A program made the position numbers and the translations under genes. A stretch of DNA of 64,000 nt from Nyssa sinensis (taxonomy: Eukaryota; Streptophyta; Magnoliopsida; Cornales; Nyssaceae), in the NCBI GenBank assembly GCA_008638375.1, contig CM018048.1:3191940-3255939 (forward strand), read 5' to 3'. Position 1 is the stretch's first letter; the number at the start of each line of letters is the position of its first letter. The notes below the pieces were generated by a model. The model was not told the DNA's origin and made no database searches. It saw nothing but the letters and a program-made list of their open reading frames with translations. Below, in pieces: positions 1-12,039 of this stretch.

Positions 1-8
1 GAACTTAC

Positions 9-3000
9 TATGAGTATGCCACATTGAACAGTGTATGTTTTAAGAAACCTCCCGAAGAAATCTTGTGTATCAAACCTGGAAATATGAAAAATAGTTACTA
101 CATTAAAATGCATGTAGAAATTGAAGGAGATGTAAAATCCCTTACATTCACTCTGCAATATAATTGCATCAAAATGAGAAGAGGTATAGGAAGAAAAAGA
201 AAAGGCTACTAACTCTTTCCTTGTCAAACAAGTAGAAAAGACTTATAGCTTTCCAGGTTTAGATTCCAACAGTCCCATGACCGACTCCATAACCAGAAAA
301 GCCAAACTTAAAAAATTTCAAACACTTGACCATTCAAATATCTTTAGAATAGGAAAATGAATATAAGACTGCACGTAAAAATTGAAAGACAATTTTTTGA
401 AAAAAAATAAATGTCACTTTTTCTGCAATACATTTTTTTTTTGGACCATAGTGTGGTGGATCTGAATCGCTTCAGGTGATTTTTGTCCATGTCATATACG
501 AAGCAAAGGCCATCGTCAGACTCTGGTGAAAGTAATCCTATATTGTGGAAGTTTGATATATATTGTTGGATCCATTCTCTAATAACTTAAGCTTCCGGAT
601 TAATAGGTAGTTTGACATGGTATCAAAACCTTGGGTTCTAGGAGGTCTCAGGTTCAAGTCTCTCCACCCTTGGGTTCCGCTTGCTAAGTGCAAGTATGCA
701 TTTTCTTAGTTTGTTATATTCTTTGTTACTCTGTTACTGTGTTTTCATTTGTCTGTCTATTTTGTTTGCCTCTCAACATGCCAAACAAGGTCACTCATGA
801 GGGAGGTTGGGAAGTTTGATATACATTTTGGGCTGCATGCTCTAACAAATTAAGCTTTTGGAATAATTAGTAGTCTAACATATATAAATGCAAACAATTA
901 AACTCAAGAACACATCATGGGCAAGGAAAAGTGCACCTGAATAAACTCTCTCTAACACCCGAGGAACAGCACAGAAAATAGTAGGTTTGAGCTCTCCAAT
1001 ATCTTCGAGCAATAATTTTACATCCTGAAGACGTAATGTTATATTGAATTCTTATTTGGTGAGGAAGAAAAAATTGTCATCTTACCCCACGCCAAAATCC
1101 TATTGAGGCTCCGTGATTGATAAAACACTCCTCAATCACCCGATCAAAGACATGTGCCAAGGGAAGATATGAAAGATACACATCCTTCACATTCAACTGT
1201 AAATTTTCAAACGAAGATATGTGAAGTCAGAAATATTTTATAAAATAAAACAACTAGATCAATCAATCACCCGCTTCACATATTTATCTCTATGAATAGA
1301 GTACATAAAGCTTCAAATTTCATATTTCATTTTACCCGTGTTTTTTTATTAATGGTATGGAAGTAAATTGAAATGAAGAAATAGTCACCGCTTCATTCAC
1401 ACTCTCTAGAAAGCGCTTCACCCCAGCTATAAGAGTAACAATGCTATTATTGGAAAGCATAACACCTTTGGGGTCCCCAGTCGTTCCACTAGTATACATT
1501 ATTGTACAAATGTCACTTTTCTTTTTTACTGGAAGATCGAACTGTTTATCAACTCCCTGTGAGTAAACAGATACAAAAAAACTTAAATCAGAATTGTAAA
1601 CTGTCAATAAATATATCATTAACCAGAAATTCATAAGTAACCACAAACAGGGAAAGGGAGAAAAAGGATCAGTTTCATACATAAAATGATAAATAACAAA
1701 TATAGTCATTAAACTAAATGGTATCAGAGTAACCACCTGTCGCAATTCACTTAGCGTACATTTATTTGTTTACTTAGAAAAAATAGGAGCAAGGATCATT
1801 TGTCTGCCTATTTATTTGTGTACTTAGAGTAACCATTATTAATTCTCTGTGAATCTCTGAATCCTAAGGACCTCTTGAATTCTAAACAAGCAGGAGTTCT
1901 TGATACTAATTGAATTCAATCAATGGGATTAACTCTCTTAAGACTGGGTTAAGGTAAAATAAAAAATAGGAGCAAGGACTTAATATGGACTTGTTTGGAT
2001 TTGTACCTAGACAAGATAGATAGCATCTGGTAAAAGAGGATCCCTTTTATTTATGATTCATCATTATTAAACTCATAATTAAATGTGTTGGGGTAAAAAC
2101 TTTTCAGATGCAGTTGCTAGCACCTAATCCACATCTCATCACATTCCATGATGAATGATTCATAAAAAATGAAATCCAAGCAAGCAAGGACATGGTGTAT
2201 CAGCTCATACATGACAAAATTATTGATGCCAGGGTAATATAATTTCTAGAAAGTGAAACCATACATGAAGTGAAAAAAATGAAGAAAATATATATATATA
2301 TATATATGGTAGAGAACTTCTAACTCCTTTAGATGTAATCATGTAACAGAAAAATGGACACAGAGCATAAGCTGCATCCCCATCAAAATTTGAACTCATC
2401 AACATAATGAAACGTTGATATTTCAACTTTGCAGCCAGGGGATGATAATCAGAATTATTTGTCCCAGCCCCAAATCTAAAAATTGTACATTACATATGTG
2501 ACTCGTCACCAACGCAAAGGTGATGTGTAGTAAAGATGTACCAACTACCAAACATTGGGTGAGCATACATGTGCATGTGTGAACTCTGGTAATGGATCAA
2601 TCAATTTTCATATCTTTTTGTCACAAATTGCACATATTGGCACCAATTGGACAATCAAAGCCTGCCAGCCCTTGATGAACTGGCATCAGAGAGTGGCAAC
2701 ATTTCAATTTTTCCTGTCAAAGTGTAACATGAGCCAAGACCAGATTCATTTCTTTGACAGGCACTGCTTCAGAAGTATCAAGTATGTCAATGCCCATAAT
2801 AAACTAAAGACAGCAAGCTCCATTGAGCCCCACATAAATGTTAATAAATAAACAAATAAATGGATTAGACTGATTGCTCAGAATCAAGGTTCAGAATTAT
2901 CAATCATCCTATCTGATGCATATTTGTCAAAGGATGTTCTAAATATTCAGGAGACCTTTTGTGTGTGCATTTGGCCCTTTGGCATAACATTCAGAACAAA

Positions 3001-3251
3001 AGTGTGCTATACAGAGAGCACTCTGTGTCAGAACTACCAAATTGTTGAGGTTGCCTCATGAATCTTTCTGCCAGCTCAAGATCCACATAAAAAATGGTTT
3101 GACAAATAATTTGACATTGCTATGAGCTAACACGAGCTTCCTTTCTCCAGGCTTGCGACCAGTTGCATTAAAAAGGTAAGGCCCAGATACAACACAAGCA
3201 GTATTTATTGTCCAAACTCCTAATGCAACTAAATGTGATAACTGAAAAACT

Positions 3252-3295
<44 letters not shown>

Positions 3296-6200
3296 GAGGG
3301 ATAGATATATAGACGTATTTATATACTTATGTATTGTGTTTATTTGTGCACAGGCAAGTACTTATGTACGTGTTTGGAAAATGATCTTTATTGGAAGTGT
3401 GTCATAGAATGTTTAGAATTAATATACAATGTGTAAGCAAACACATAACAGGAACCCATCTTTTCAAGTGCGTAATGCCTCATAATCAACCACAACTTAC
3501 TCCAAAGCATCATTAAATTGAGGTCCATAATTATTTAACCCATCCTATAACCAAAATCAGTACTGGCATCAAACATATGTCGATAACTGGTAGAAAGGCA
3601 GCGGTGCCTACCAGCAAGCTCGTTCTTATCTTGAGACACAGGGATTAGAAATCCTGAAGCAAGACCACAAACACTACCACACATCAGCCAGCAGATTGTG
3701 CCAGCAGGCAGCCAACTCCAATGGCATGCATCTAAGTTATCCTTGTCAAGTCAACTTTTACTTTTTGCAAAATAAGCATCAGGAGTAGTATCATATTGCT
3801 ATACAAAGCATGGAGTATGCCACCCACAACCAGACATAATTTTATGAAAATTATGCACAACCAACTTTTATTTAATTAAAATGACTGGGTGAATTGGCAG
3901 TTAGCTAAAATGCAATAACTGCAGGATAATGCAATTTTTTCAAAAATAACTTTCATGTGGTAAAGTAAAGGCATCACCGAAATCAAACTTTACAATTACC
4001 AACAAAAGACTAAACATGAGAAGAGGAACTCCACATGAAGCAAGTAGTTTACCAATAACAAAAATTCATGCCAAGAATATATTGTTAAACCAAACTTCTC
4101 AACTTCTTCCCTTTGTTCAGGAGTAACTTTGCCAAAGCTTACAATTGCTACAAAAGGAAATGAATGTAAATATTATTTCTTAATTCTAAATACAAAGACA
4201 AAAAGAATTTTGAATAGAGGTTCAACTTACTTCTCAAGTATTTTGTTGTGTTAGGAAATGTTTTCAAAACCTGAAAGTGCAAAACAAGTATGGATAAGAA
4301 CACACATTCCTAACATTTAATATAATTATCTACAATATTACCATCAAACTTTGCACTAATTAGATTGAAACTTCCATAGTAATTACTTGTCTGAAAATGG
4401 ACTTTTTGAGTATCAAACAAATATAATAAAGAATTCCCAGAGAAATGTTTCTCGTTAGTAAAATGGATAATATACATTGGTACCTAAATGTGCATATTGA
4501 TGCGAATATTCTATAAAATAATTAGATAGAAAATCATCCAGAAATATTTTATAACAACTTTAGCCATGAGTCGAAATGCAAAAATCAAACATATGTACCT
4601 CAGGAATCTTTTTTTCTTCCACAAAAGCAATTGTAACCTCCGCATGACAAATTATAAATTCCACAGCACTGGCACCTGAATCATATAAGAACAGTGGCAA
4701 AACTTCCATCAAAACCAAATCTTTCATAATACTCCTTGAAACTTAGGATAAGGACACATCCTTTGTACAGCACAGTAGAAGTTTAAACACTTGATGAGAA
4801 AATACCATAAATCATTAAGTCCTAATGCTGCACAAGCATGCATAATGCATTACATGATAAGTAGATGTTTAAATTTTATGAAAGTCATCATTAAGTTATG
4901 TAGATCCATACAAAAGAATAGAAGTACGTACCTAGGGTGTCATATAAAGGGACACAATAAAGCCCGTGAGCATTGCATGCCTGCATTAGTTTTGCAGAAT
5001 TAAAACAAAATTCTCAAAGTAACTGCAGAGCCCACTATTTCAAAAACAATACATGACGATGACATCTAAGCAAGGAATGTCCACAAAATACATGGAAATA
5101 TCACAAGAATAATGAGATGGAGCATGAGAACAGACAGAGGCACTTTGTTGATATTCTGGTTTTAAAAATAAAACCAGGTGAATCATCAATTTCTCTTCCT
5201 CCCTCCTAACATTCTGCATTAGTAAAAATCATATGCAGCCTACAACCGAGGAAATCAAATAGACAAAGAAGAAAGAACAAAATGAGGTGACGAAAAAAAT
5301 CAAAAAGAGAGATCAACTTCATACAAGTAAACAATACATTATGGGATGTAGAACCAGGTATTTCTCTTTATCAGTGAATATATTACAAGTAAAGATGATG
5401 AAAATGAGCTCCAAAAATTTTATCCATTTGACGGCTCATTCTGAACAAAATGTGCTCATCTTGAACAAATTTTAGCTAAGAAAAATATGAATGGAGAAGA
5501 TGAAGAAATTATTTGAATCTCTCAATGTATCAAGCAAAAAGCCTCAAGTATAACAGCAATTGGTTACTTGTGGGGAAAAACATAGTATGACAGCATTTTT
5601 TTTCATTAGTAGAGTATGACAGCAATATGTTGCTTAATTTTTCCAATATTGCTTAATTTTTCCACAAAAATGTTTAGATCTCATTTATTGATATCCTGTG
5701 CAATCTTTGCACTGTGACAGAGGCACTTGGAAGGGTAAGGTAGCTCCAGAATCCAACGTTCACTGTTGACCACCCCCATTCCATGTCACCAGAGAGAGAG
5801 AGAGAGAGAGAGAGTGGTTTTAGCACTATAAAACAGTCAAAGAATGAAGCAGATAATATGGACATGCAAAAAATGAATATACAATCAGTGACAAGTTTGG
5901 AAGAATTGTAATAAAACATTTTGAGAACAATTAAGACTCATTTGGTATCATTAAGAAAGCCACACGAACGCCTATAAATAACTCATCAAAGATACTCCTA
6001 AAGGTAGTATAAATCTCACTAAATCATTATACAGATGATAATATACTTAAAATAGAAGAATAGGGAGACCTAATTATTGCAAAAGCCATCCAAACTGCCA
6101 AGGCTACAACTCAAATGTTGATGAATTTTTTCAAAGTGATCATAATTGTGTAGCACATAATTCTTTAAAATCAACTGGGAGGAGGTCAGAGTCAGAGATG

Positions 6201-9200
6201 TAATTTGCAGCCATACGAGCGATCTAGGGAAAATCTTTGCACCCAATACACAAACAGAAACCATAGTCCCCACATCCAAATCAAAGGGTGTTTTTTCCCA
6301 GTAACATCAAAAGTTTCTATTAAGTTTTTATTCTATTGTTTATTTTTTATTTTTGAAGGGGGGTGTGTTAGATTCGCTGGAATAGAGGGTGATGTTAGGT
6401 CAGTAAAAGCAAAGTTTTTCTGGAGGATATGAGTTAATGAAAGAGTGCCTTAACATATACAATGAATTTGATAGAGAAATAAAGATGCTCATTATCTAGA
6501 TTTCCACAGGGAACCCAAGGCAACCGTAAGACAGAATAGGGTAGGAAGGTCATCCCCCCAGCTCTGTCTTTGGATTTAGATGTTAATTAATATTAATTTC
6601 AAAGTTGACAAAACAGTAAAGAAGTGAAAATAGAGAACAGAAAAATAAAAATACCTCCATGCTCATAACCCACTCAGGGCAATTGGCACCATAAATACCA
6701 CATCGTCCTCCCTAAAACCAGCAGTCAGTATATATTACTTAGGATAATTATTTGCAGTAACAAAGGTACAAATTGAACAACAAAGAGGTAGATCTAAACA
6801 AAAAATTCTACATGGGGGCTTAATAAAGAAACATACAAAGAAGACAATAGTGTCAACATGTTAAAGATAGTAATGGAGCAAGAGAAAGAGAAGGATCTCC
6901 AAATAATATTTGTAAGAACTAAAATACAGCCACCAGAGTCCAACACACATGGAAAAATATACGACTATAAAGTATCAAGGTCAAGAATTGCAAACAAATG
7001 CAAGAGCAATTTAGTTTCAAACTTCACACATGCTTGAGCTAGACACAGAGTTATAGATCCAAAATTGGCTTCAAATAGGACAAGCTGGGTTGGATCAGCC
7101 TCTACTCAGAAATATTGATAAATAATAACGCCAACATTCTTTGGATCTGATAGTACAAGCTGGCTTGAACAGGCCTTGGATCAGTCTCCACTCTGGAACA
7201 TTGACAAGTGACAACCCCAACCCCGATAGACAAATTTCAAACCTTTGTATATCAATGAATAAATTAATAAGGAGTCACTTACTTCCCCAATACCACAGCT
7301 GCGGACGGAATTCCCAACTTTCATAACTAAGTCAAATACTTCTTTGTAAGTTTGCCACACATATTTACCAGGCTGCAAAGCAAGAGCAACCAATGTATTA
7401 GTTATATATTAAAACAAGTTACGTAAAGTAGAAATTGTAGAAATTAAGCACGAGCGTACAAAAAATATTTGCAATGAAAGTGTACCTTCCCATTCACAAT
7501 CTCGCGGCGACCAAGCATTGGATTATCAGGATATTTCTCTACTGACATACTGTAACATGAACATGAAATTTTTCTCAGGATCAATCAAAGTCAAATAAAA
7601 ACAAATTAAAGAAAATTTTCAGCTATTACAATATGCAGTAAAGTAGTGGAACCAACTCAAGTTCTGTATACAAAACATGCACCGAGTATACAGAGGTAGG
7701 AAAACATGCACCAACCATGATGCCAATTGTGCAGACACACATATAAGCCAACAATTTTAAGTAAAGCCACCAAATCTTAACTGTATCTTAAATCACCAGA
7801 AGAACTGCATTCGTTCTAAAGTTTCAGCACAGACTCTTTTATGCAAGTTCCTAAACCATACCGGCAATATATGTACATATCTATTACTATATATTATAGC
7901 AATGTAGTGGTGATGTGGCACTCTCTCCATTTTTTCCCAACTTAAATCCTAAGTAGCACCATAATCTCAGTCTTTTCCACTTATCCTCTTTTCTGCTCGA
8001 TTCTTATTTATAATTAATAACAAATAAAAAGATAATCCAAATATTCTCCCACCAACACAGGCATTGATGTTGGATTGTCGACCATGAAAAAGAGAATTTG
8101 CAGACCTTGCGACATATTCAAAGAGGAGAACACAAAATATAGGAAAGTATATATACATATATATAATTTAAAAATATCACATCTGCTAGATCACATCATA
8201 TGCATGACTAAAGATTTAATTAGCATAATGGTGGTACATTACTTAATTAAAAGTTTACCACAGGTACAAACTTCGTTTGCACTCTATATAAAAACAGTAA
8301 TTCCTGTGCTAATAAAGGGAAAGGAATTGTCAGGAGTCATAACAGAACCCAGGAGTGTGTGTTACGTCCAACATGAGTAATTCACTCCTTTAGAGGTGAT
8401 TGTGCAAAATAAATCATATGCAACAACAAATCTACAAGTATATTGATATTCTCTTCCGAAATTCTAGCCAATAGTTTGGTTATTAATTGTCCTTTCATTT
8501 TATCTTAACAAATAAAGACTCTTATTAAATTTGAATTCATACTTTACCATTCTAACATTTTATATTTATATCAAATAATAATCCTACAAAATAAATTATT
8601 TATTAATTTACATAAAATTTTGTGAATATTAGACCCGGGGCTAACCTTAGGTGGACTTTTTTTTTGGTGCAATTGATGTTATATTGTAATTTTAATTAGA
8701 TTGATTTCAATAAACTTAATTATAAGTGTTAGAATTCTATAAAAAAAAGTAAACGTGCAGAAAAACTTTAAAAATGAAATGTACACTTTTTTCCAATTAA
8801 AATTTATAACAACAAAAAAAAAATTATAGAAACTGCGATAAAAGTGCGAAAAAAGTGAAAAAATAAAAATAAAAAGACAATCATATGTAGATTTTTTTAA
8901 TAAACTTTCTAATAAAACAAAATTATATGGTAATTTGAGTTTAAATCCAATTTAGAGAGACAAAAATGTAAAAATAAAAATAAAAAAGACAGTGATGTGT
9001 AGACTTTTTTTATAATTAAAATTTGCAATAACAACAATATTATAAAATCCTAAACTTCAAAGAATTGTGAAAAAATAAAAGTGGAGGAAAATATAAAACA
9101 AAAAACAATGCCATGTATTAGGCTTTCTTATAATATTGAATTTTAAAAAGAAGATTATAAAATCCTAAACTTTAAAGAATGGTGAAAAAACAGAAGTGGA

Positions 9201-10432
9201 GGAAAATTGAAAAAAAAAAATAAAAGACATGTAGTTGTAGGATTTTTTTATAATATCTAGTTTTTTTTTAAGAACCCGTGCATTGCCCAAGTCAATGCTA
9301 GTATATTGCATGCACATGTATCTTGTTGTTTATGGGTAAACAGACTATCTATCCTCCAAAATATCCAAACTCTGCATAGCCAAATTAGTTACTCGTCATG
9401 ATTTAACAAGGTAATTTGGTGACTTAGAAAATATAAACAGTGTAACGGATGAAAGTCCTTATATAGGCATATATACGTACATTTATTCTGAATTCTTACT
9501 TTGATTCCCACAAACTAAAATAAGTTATTAAAGAAAAATTAAACCGTACAAGGATCAGTAGACAAAGCTCTGATTCTCTCAAAACATGCAGAGAGTAATA
9601 TATACACATCGAGTTCTAATCAAGTGAGAAGTAAAATCATGTCTCTTAAAACACACACAAGAGCTCTTGTGGAATCAACAAAACTCATTTGGATGAAGAG
9701 AATTGGAGAGAAAATAAAAGATTAGGGTGAAGAGATAATTAAATCTCTTGTTTGGAAATTTTTAATGAAAGAGAATAGGAGAGAAAGTTCGATGATTTTA
9801 GTCCATTTTACCGGTCTTTCCAAAAATGAATAGATTTGGAGAGAAAAGAATCGTGTAATTAATAAATCTTTTGAATATCAAAAATAAAATTCTAGAAAAA
9901 ATGGGTCAAAAGATTTTTTATATATTTTTTTCTTTTTTCTCTAATTATTTAAATAAAAAAGAATAAATTTTTTTTCTTTTTCTTTTATCTTTAATCTATC
10001 AAATAAAATAAAGATAGAACACTTTCTATTTTTTTCATTCTCTTTCTCATCAATTTTAAATGTTCTTTCTTTTCTTTTCTTCTGTCTCCAAAACTTCCAA
10101 ACCAACTGTAAGTACCAATGTAACATATCACAGGCACATCTAGGCTCGTTCTTCATGCAAGTGTTTAAACTTTAAAGCCACATTATATAAAACAAAAGTA
10201 ACTAAATTCAAATGAAATCACAAATCAAGTTCGTGGCATTTGAAATTGAAATTCATATAGAGAAAGAGATCAAAGATCACCGAAAAATGTCCCAACAGCT
10301 ATCCAATCCTTCAATCGGAGGTGGAAAACTATCCTTAGCGAACACACTGCGATACACAGGTCCGATCGAAGGCTTTCCATCCTTCGCTTCCTTTGCATGC
10401 TCGATCTCTATAATAAACCTCTTCTGCGCCAT
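9..10432 (-). CDS. LACS4: Long-chain acyl-CoA synthetase (LACS4-like), 5' half of gene, partial
   Basis: Activates free long-chain fatty acids to acyl-CoA with ATP and CoA; the plant LACS4 group acts at the ER in lipid and surface-lipid supply (family knowledge). Twelve in-frame exons with GT/AG introns, in coding order: 10281-10432, 7486-7549, 7283-7372, 6655-6711, 4932-4980, 4599-4675, 4231-4270, 4053-4147, 1389-1556, 1086-1196, 937-1024, 9-75. They give 352 codons without a stop. Plant LACS proteins are about 660 residues, so the 3' half lies left of the window. Residues 229-239 read YTSGTTGDPKG, the AMP-binding P-loop, and YLPLAHVFDRV follows in the tenth exon. The N-terminus (MAQKRF, GPVYRS, GLDSCWDIF) resembles the LACS3/4/5 group; which member it is, I cannot settle. 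I chose the ATG at 10430-10432 over an in-frame ATG at 10517-10519 because the extra residues only translate a CA/TA microsatellite. It looks functional as far as it is visible. Confidence 0.93.
76..543. other. LACS intron sequence left of the TRIM
   Basis: AT-rich intron DNA between the exon at 9-75 and the TRIM. I see no further feature in it. Confidence 0.5.
544..880 (+). mobile_element. TRIM (terminal-repeat retrotransposon in miniature), 337 bp
   Basis: Two diverged direct terminal repeats, 544-617 (74 bp) and 808-880 (73 bp), each starting TG and ending CA. Directly after the first is TGGTATCAAAACC (618-630), which resembles the standard primer binding site for initiator tRNA-Met. Directly before the second is a purine tract ATGAGGGAGGT (797-807). 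The flanks carry a perfect 5-bp target duplication TATAT (539-543 and 881-885). There is no coding capacity. It lies in the LACS intron between the exons at 937-1024 and 9-75. Confidence 0.8.
2288..2308. repeat. (TA)n microsatellite
   Basis: Uninterrupted TA dinucleotides in a LACS intron. Confidence 0.9.
3252..3290. repeat. (CT)n microsatellite
   Basis: About 19 uninterrupted CT units in a LACS intron, followed by GTGTAG. Confidence 0.95.
4981..6654. other. LACS intron, 1.7 kb
   Basis: Intron between the exons at 4932-4980 and 6655-6711. A (AG)12 microsatellite lies at 5791-5814. No mobile element or coding sequence recognised. Confidence 0.6.
5791..5814. repeat. (AG)n microsatellite
   Basis: Twelve AG units in a LACS intron. 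Confidence 0.9.
7550..8660. other. LACS first intron, exon-proximal part
   Basis: AT-rich intron sequence upstream (minus sense) of the exon at 7486-7549. Nothing recognisable. Confidence 0.5.
8665..9250. repeat. About five diverged ~105-120 bp tandem repeats
   Basis: Successive units of roughly 105-120 bp, each ending in a motif like ATGTAGATTTTTTT or GTGTAGACTTTTTTT. The last two units (from about 9010 and 9128) share ATAAAATCCTAAACTT and AGTGGAGGAAAAT. The block ends about 50 bp before a CTAG that could be a Helitron-type 3' end (9298-9301, followed by T). Internal tandem repeats are common in non-autonomous plant Helitrons, but the terminal hairpin is weak and I found no clear 5' end, so the Helitron reading is tentative. 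It lies in the first LACS intron. Confidence 0.6.
9746..10107. mobile_element. Candidate MITE with purine-rich inverted termini
   Basis: The left end (TTGTTTGGAAATTTTTAATG, then GAGAGAAAG) and the reverse complement of the right end (TTGGTTTGGAAGTTTTGGAG, then AAAGAAAG) are similar in order and spacing. About 360 bp, no coding capacity, in the first LACS intron close to exon 1. I did not find a convincing target duplication. Confidence 0.4.
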
Positions 10433-10465
10433 CGTCGATCTCTCTCTCTCACAATATATGTGGGC

Positions 10466-10507
<42 letters not shown>

Positions 10508-10520
10508 TTGTTCTCCCACT
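10433..10520 (-). promoter_or_regulatory. LACS 5' leader / core promoter region with microsatellites
   Basis: Immediately upstream of the LACS start codon the minus strand carries a short GA run, then a (CA)n tract and a (TA)n tract (10466-10507). Dinucleotide runs are common in plant 5' leaders. I cannot place the transcription start, and the TA tract would hide any real TATA box. Confidence 0.35.
10466..10507. repeat. (TG)n(TA)n compound microsatellite
   Basis: A TG run followed directly by a TA run, just upstream of the LACS start codon. Confidence 0.95.
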
Positions 10521-11479
10521 TCTCTACTCTCTTTCGCTCTCTTGTTGCTGCCTGCAACAAATCTGAAACGTTATGAATAAACAGTTAGGTGGCAATTAGT
10601 GAGGCTAGCGGTTGTTTCTGACTGGAAGACAAAAATAGACGAAGGAGAGAAAAATAAAGGACTCTTCTGGTAGTAAATGTTACACGGAGACGCTGAGCTG
10701 TTATTCGACGGTATGCCTCGATTGATTGGATAAAGAGTTAAAGGAAAGAAATGGCTAAATTAACAATTACATTAACCTTTTTTTGAACTTTATAAAATTA
10801 TACTTATTTTAAATTATAAATATTTTTTTTAGTCAGATTTTATTTTTTTAAAATAAAAAAAATTATTCTTTTTATTTGTTTTTATGTTTTTTTAAATTTT
10901 GATCACTTTTTTTAAATAAATATTGATTAAATTTTAAATTTATTTCTATATAAAATAAAAATAAATTATTTATCTTAAATTTATTTTTATATAAAATAAA
11001 AAAAATATTTTAAAAAAATTAAAAAAAGGTCAAAATTAAAAAAAAAAATTGCAATAAAAAAATAAAAATATCAATTTTATTATTTTGAAAAACAAAACTG
11101 AGAAAAGTTTTTGTAATTTGTCAATAAAAGTTGAAGAAGTTAATATAATTGTAAAAAATCTTAGAAAATATATTAGTATAATTTACTTAAAAAAAATAGA
11201 AAGAAAAAAATTTTGAATTAAGAAATGAAATGAATCTCAAACAACACGTTAATAAATATATTATACTTATTTTTTAAAAAATTTTGATAATTATAAATAT
11301 ATTTTTTATAATTTTTAAAAGAATACTGTTCTCTTTGTCAGTGATGGCGGACTAACGACGTTAATAAAAATGATTTATTTACCATTTTATTTTTATATTT
11401 TAATAATATTTTTAAAGTAAGAAATTAACAATTCTCTTCGGTATTTATTTCTCTCTTACTAATATCACGATCAACAGTC

Positions 11480-11870
11480 TCTCTCTCTACCTGGCGCCCT
11501 CCATCTCCATTCTCTTTATTTCTCTGCAACATCGGCGAATATGGTCGTCATTGCCACCGGTGCGCCATCGCCACTCCATCATCACTAGTCCGGCGTTGCT
11601 CTTCTCCCACTACCGACACCCACCGCATATCACTACCACCATTGCAATAGCAACCACCATCACTAGCGGCCCCACTTGTGGCGCTCCCTCCGGTTAAACG
11701 GCAGAGATTAATTGCAAATTTCGCCTCCGATTGAATTCAATTTGTACAGATTTGAGGATTAATAGCTCTTCAATCCCGTCGATCATTCCATGTAAACGGA
11801 CCACGTCGGCACCACCATTGTTGTGTTCGGTCACTGCTTCTTCCAGGGGTTGCAAAAGGAGGGTGTTCCA
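11480..11870. other. GC-rich patch, possible captured gene fragment
   Basis: About 390 bp with many CACC, GCC and CGG triplets, inside DNA that is otherwise strongly AT-rich. Base composition like this suggests former coding sequence, as in gene fragments carried by pack-MULEs. No open frame of useful length, and I do not recognise a protein. Confidence 0.35.
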
Positions 11871-12039
11871 GAGCTTTATTCTTGAGTTTGCAAAAGGTCT
11901 TTCTTTTTGAGTTATTTAATGAATTGGGTTTGTTAACTTGATTCCCTAACATGATCTTCATGAATTTGTTATGTTTTATGTTGTTGAGTACATATTTGAA
12001 TTTTTTCCAAAATACAGATTTGAATTTGTTATAGCCTTA

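Larger units (their letters stand above)
1557..4052. other. LACS intron, 2.5 kb
   Basis: Separates the exon with the P-loop (1389-1556) from the exon at 4053-4147. It contains TA and CT microsatellites and otherwise no element or coding sequence that I recognise. Confidence 0.6.

Noticed and set aside
600..680. A tRNA-derived SINE or tRNA relic around TGGTATCA ... GGTTCAAGTC
   Set aside because: The TGGTATCA motif sits exactly after a 74-bp terminal repeat and is better read as the TRIM primer binding site.
1332..1745. A 137-codon uninterrupted minus frame as a single LACS exon
   Set aside because: Only 1389-1556 is exon; the frame runs into intron on both sides, and splice sites and family similarity set the borders.
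10517..10519. Upstream in-frame ATG for LACS
   Set aside because: The extra 29 residues translate CA/TA and GA repeats; MAQKRF at 10432 matches the family N-terminus.
10212..10580. 122-codon plus-strand open frame
   Set aside because: It is antisense to LACS exon 1 and its leader, and runs through a microsatellite.
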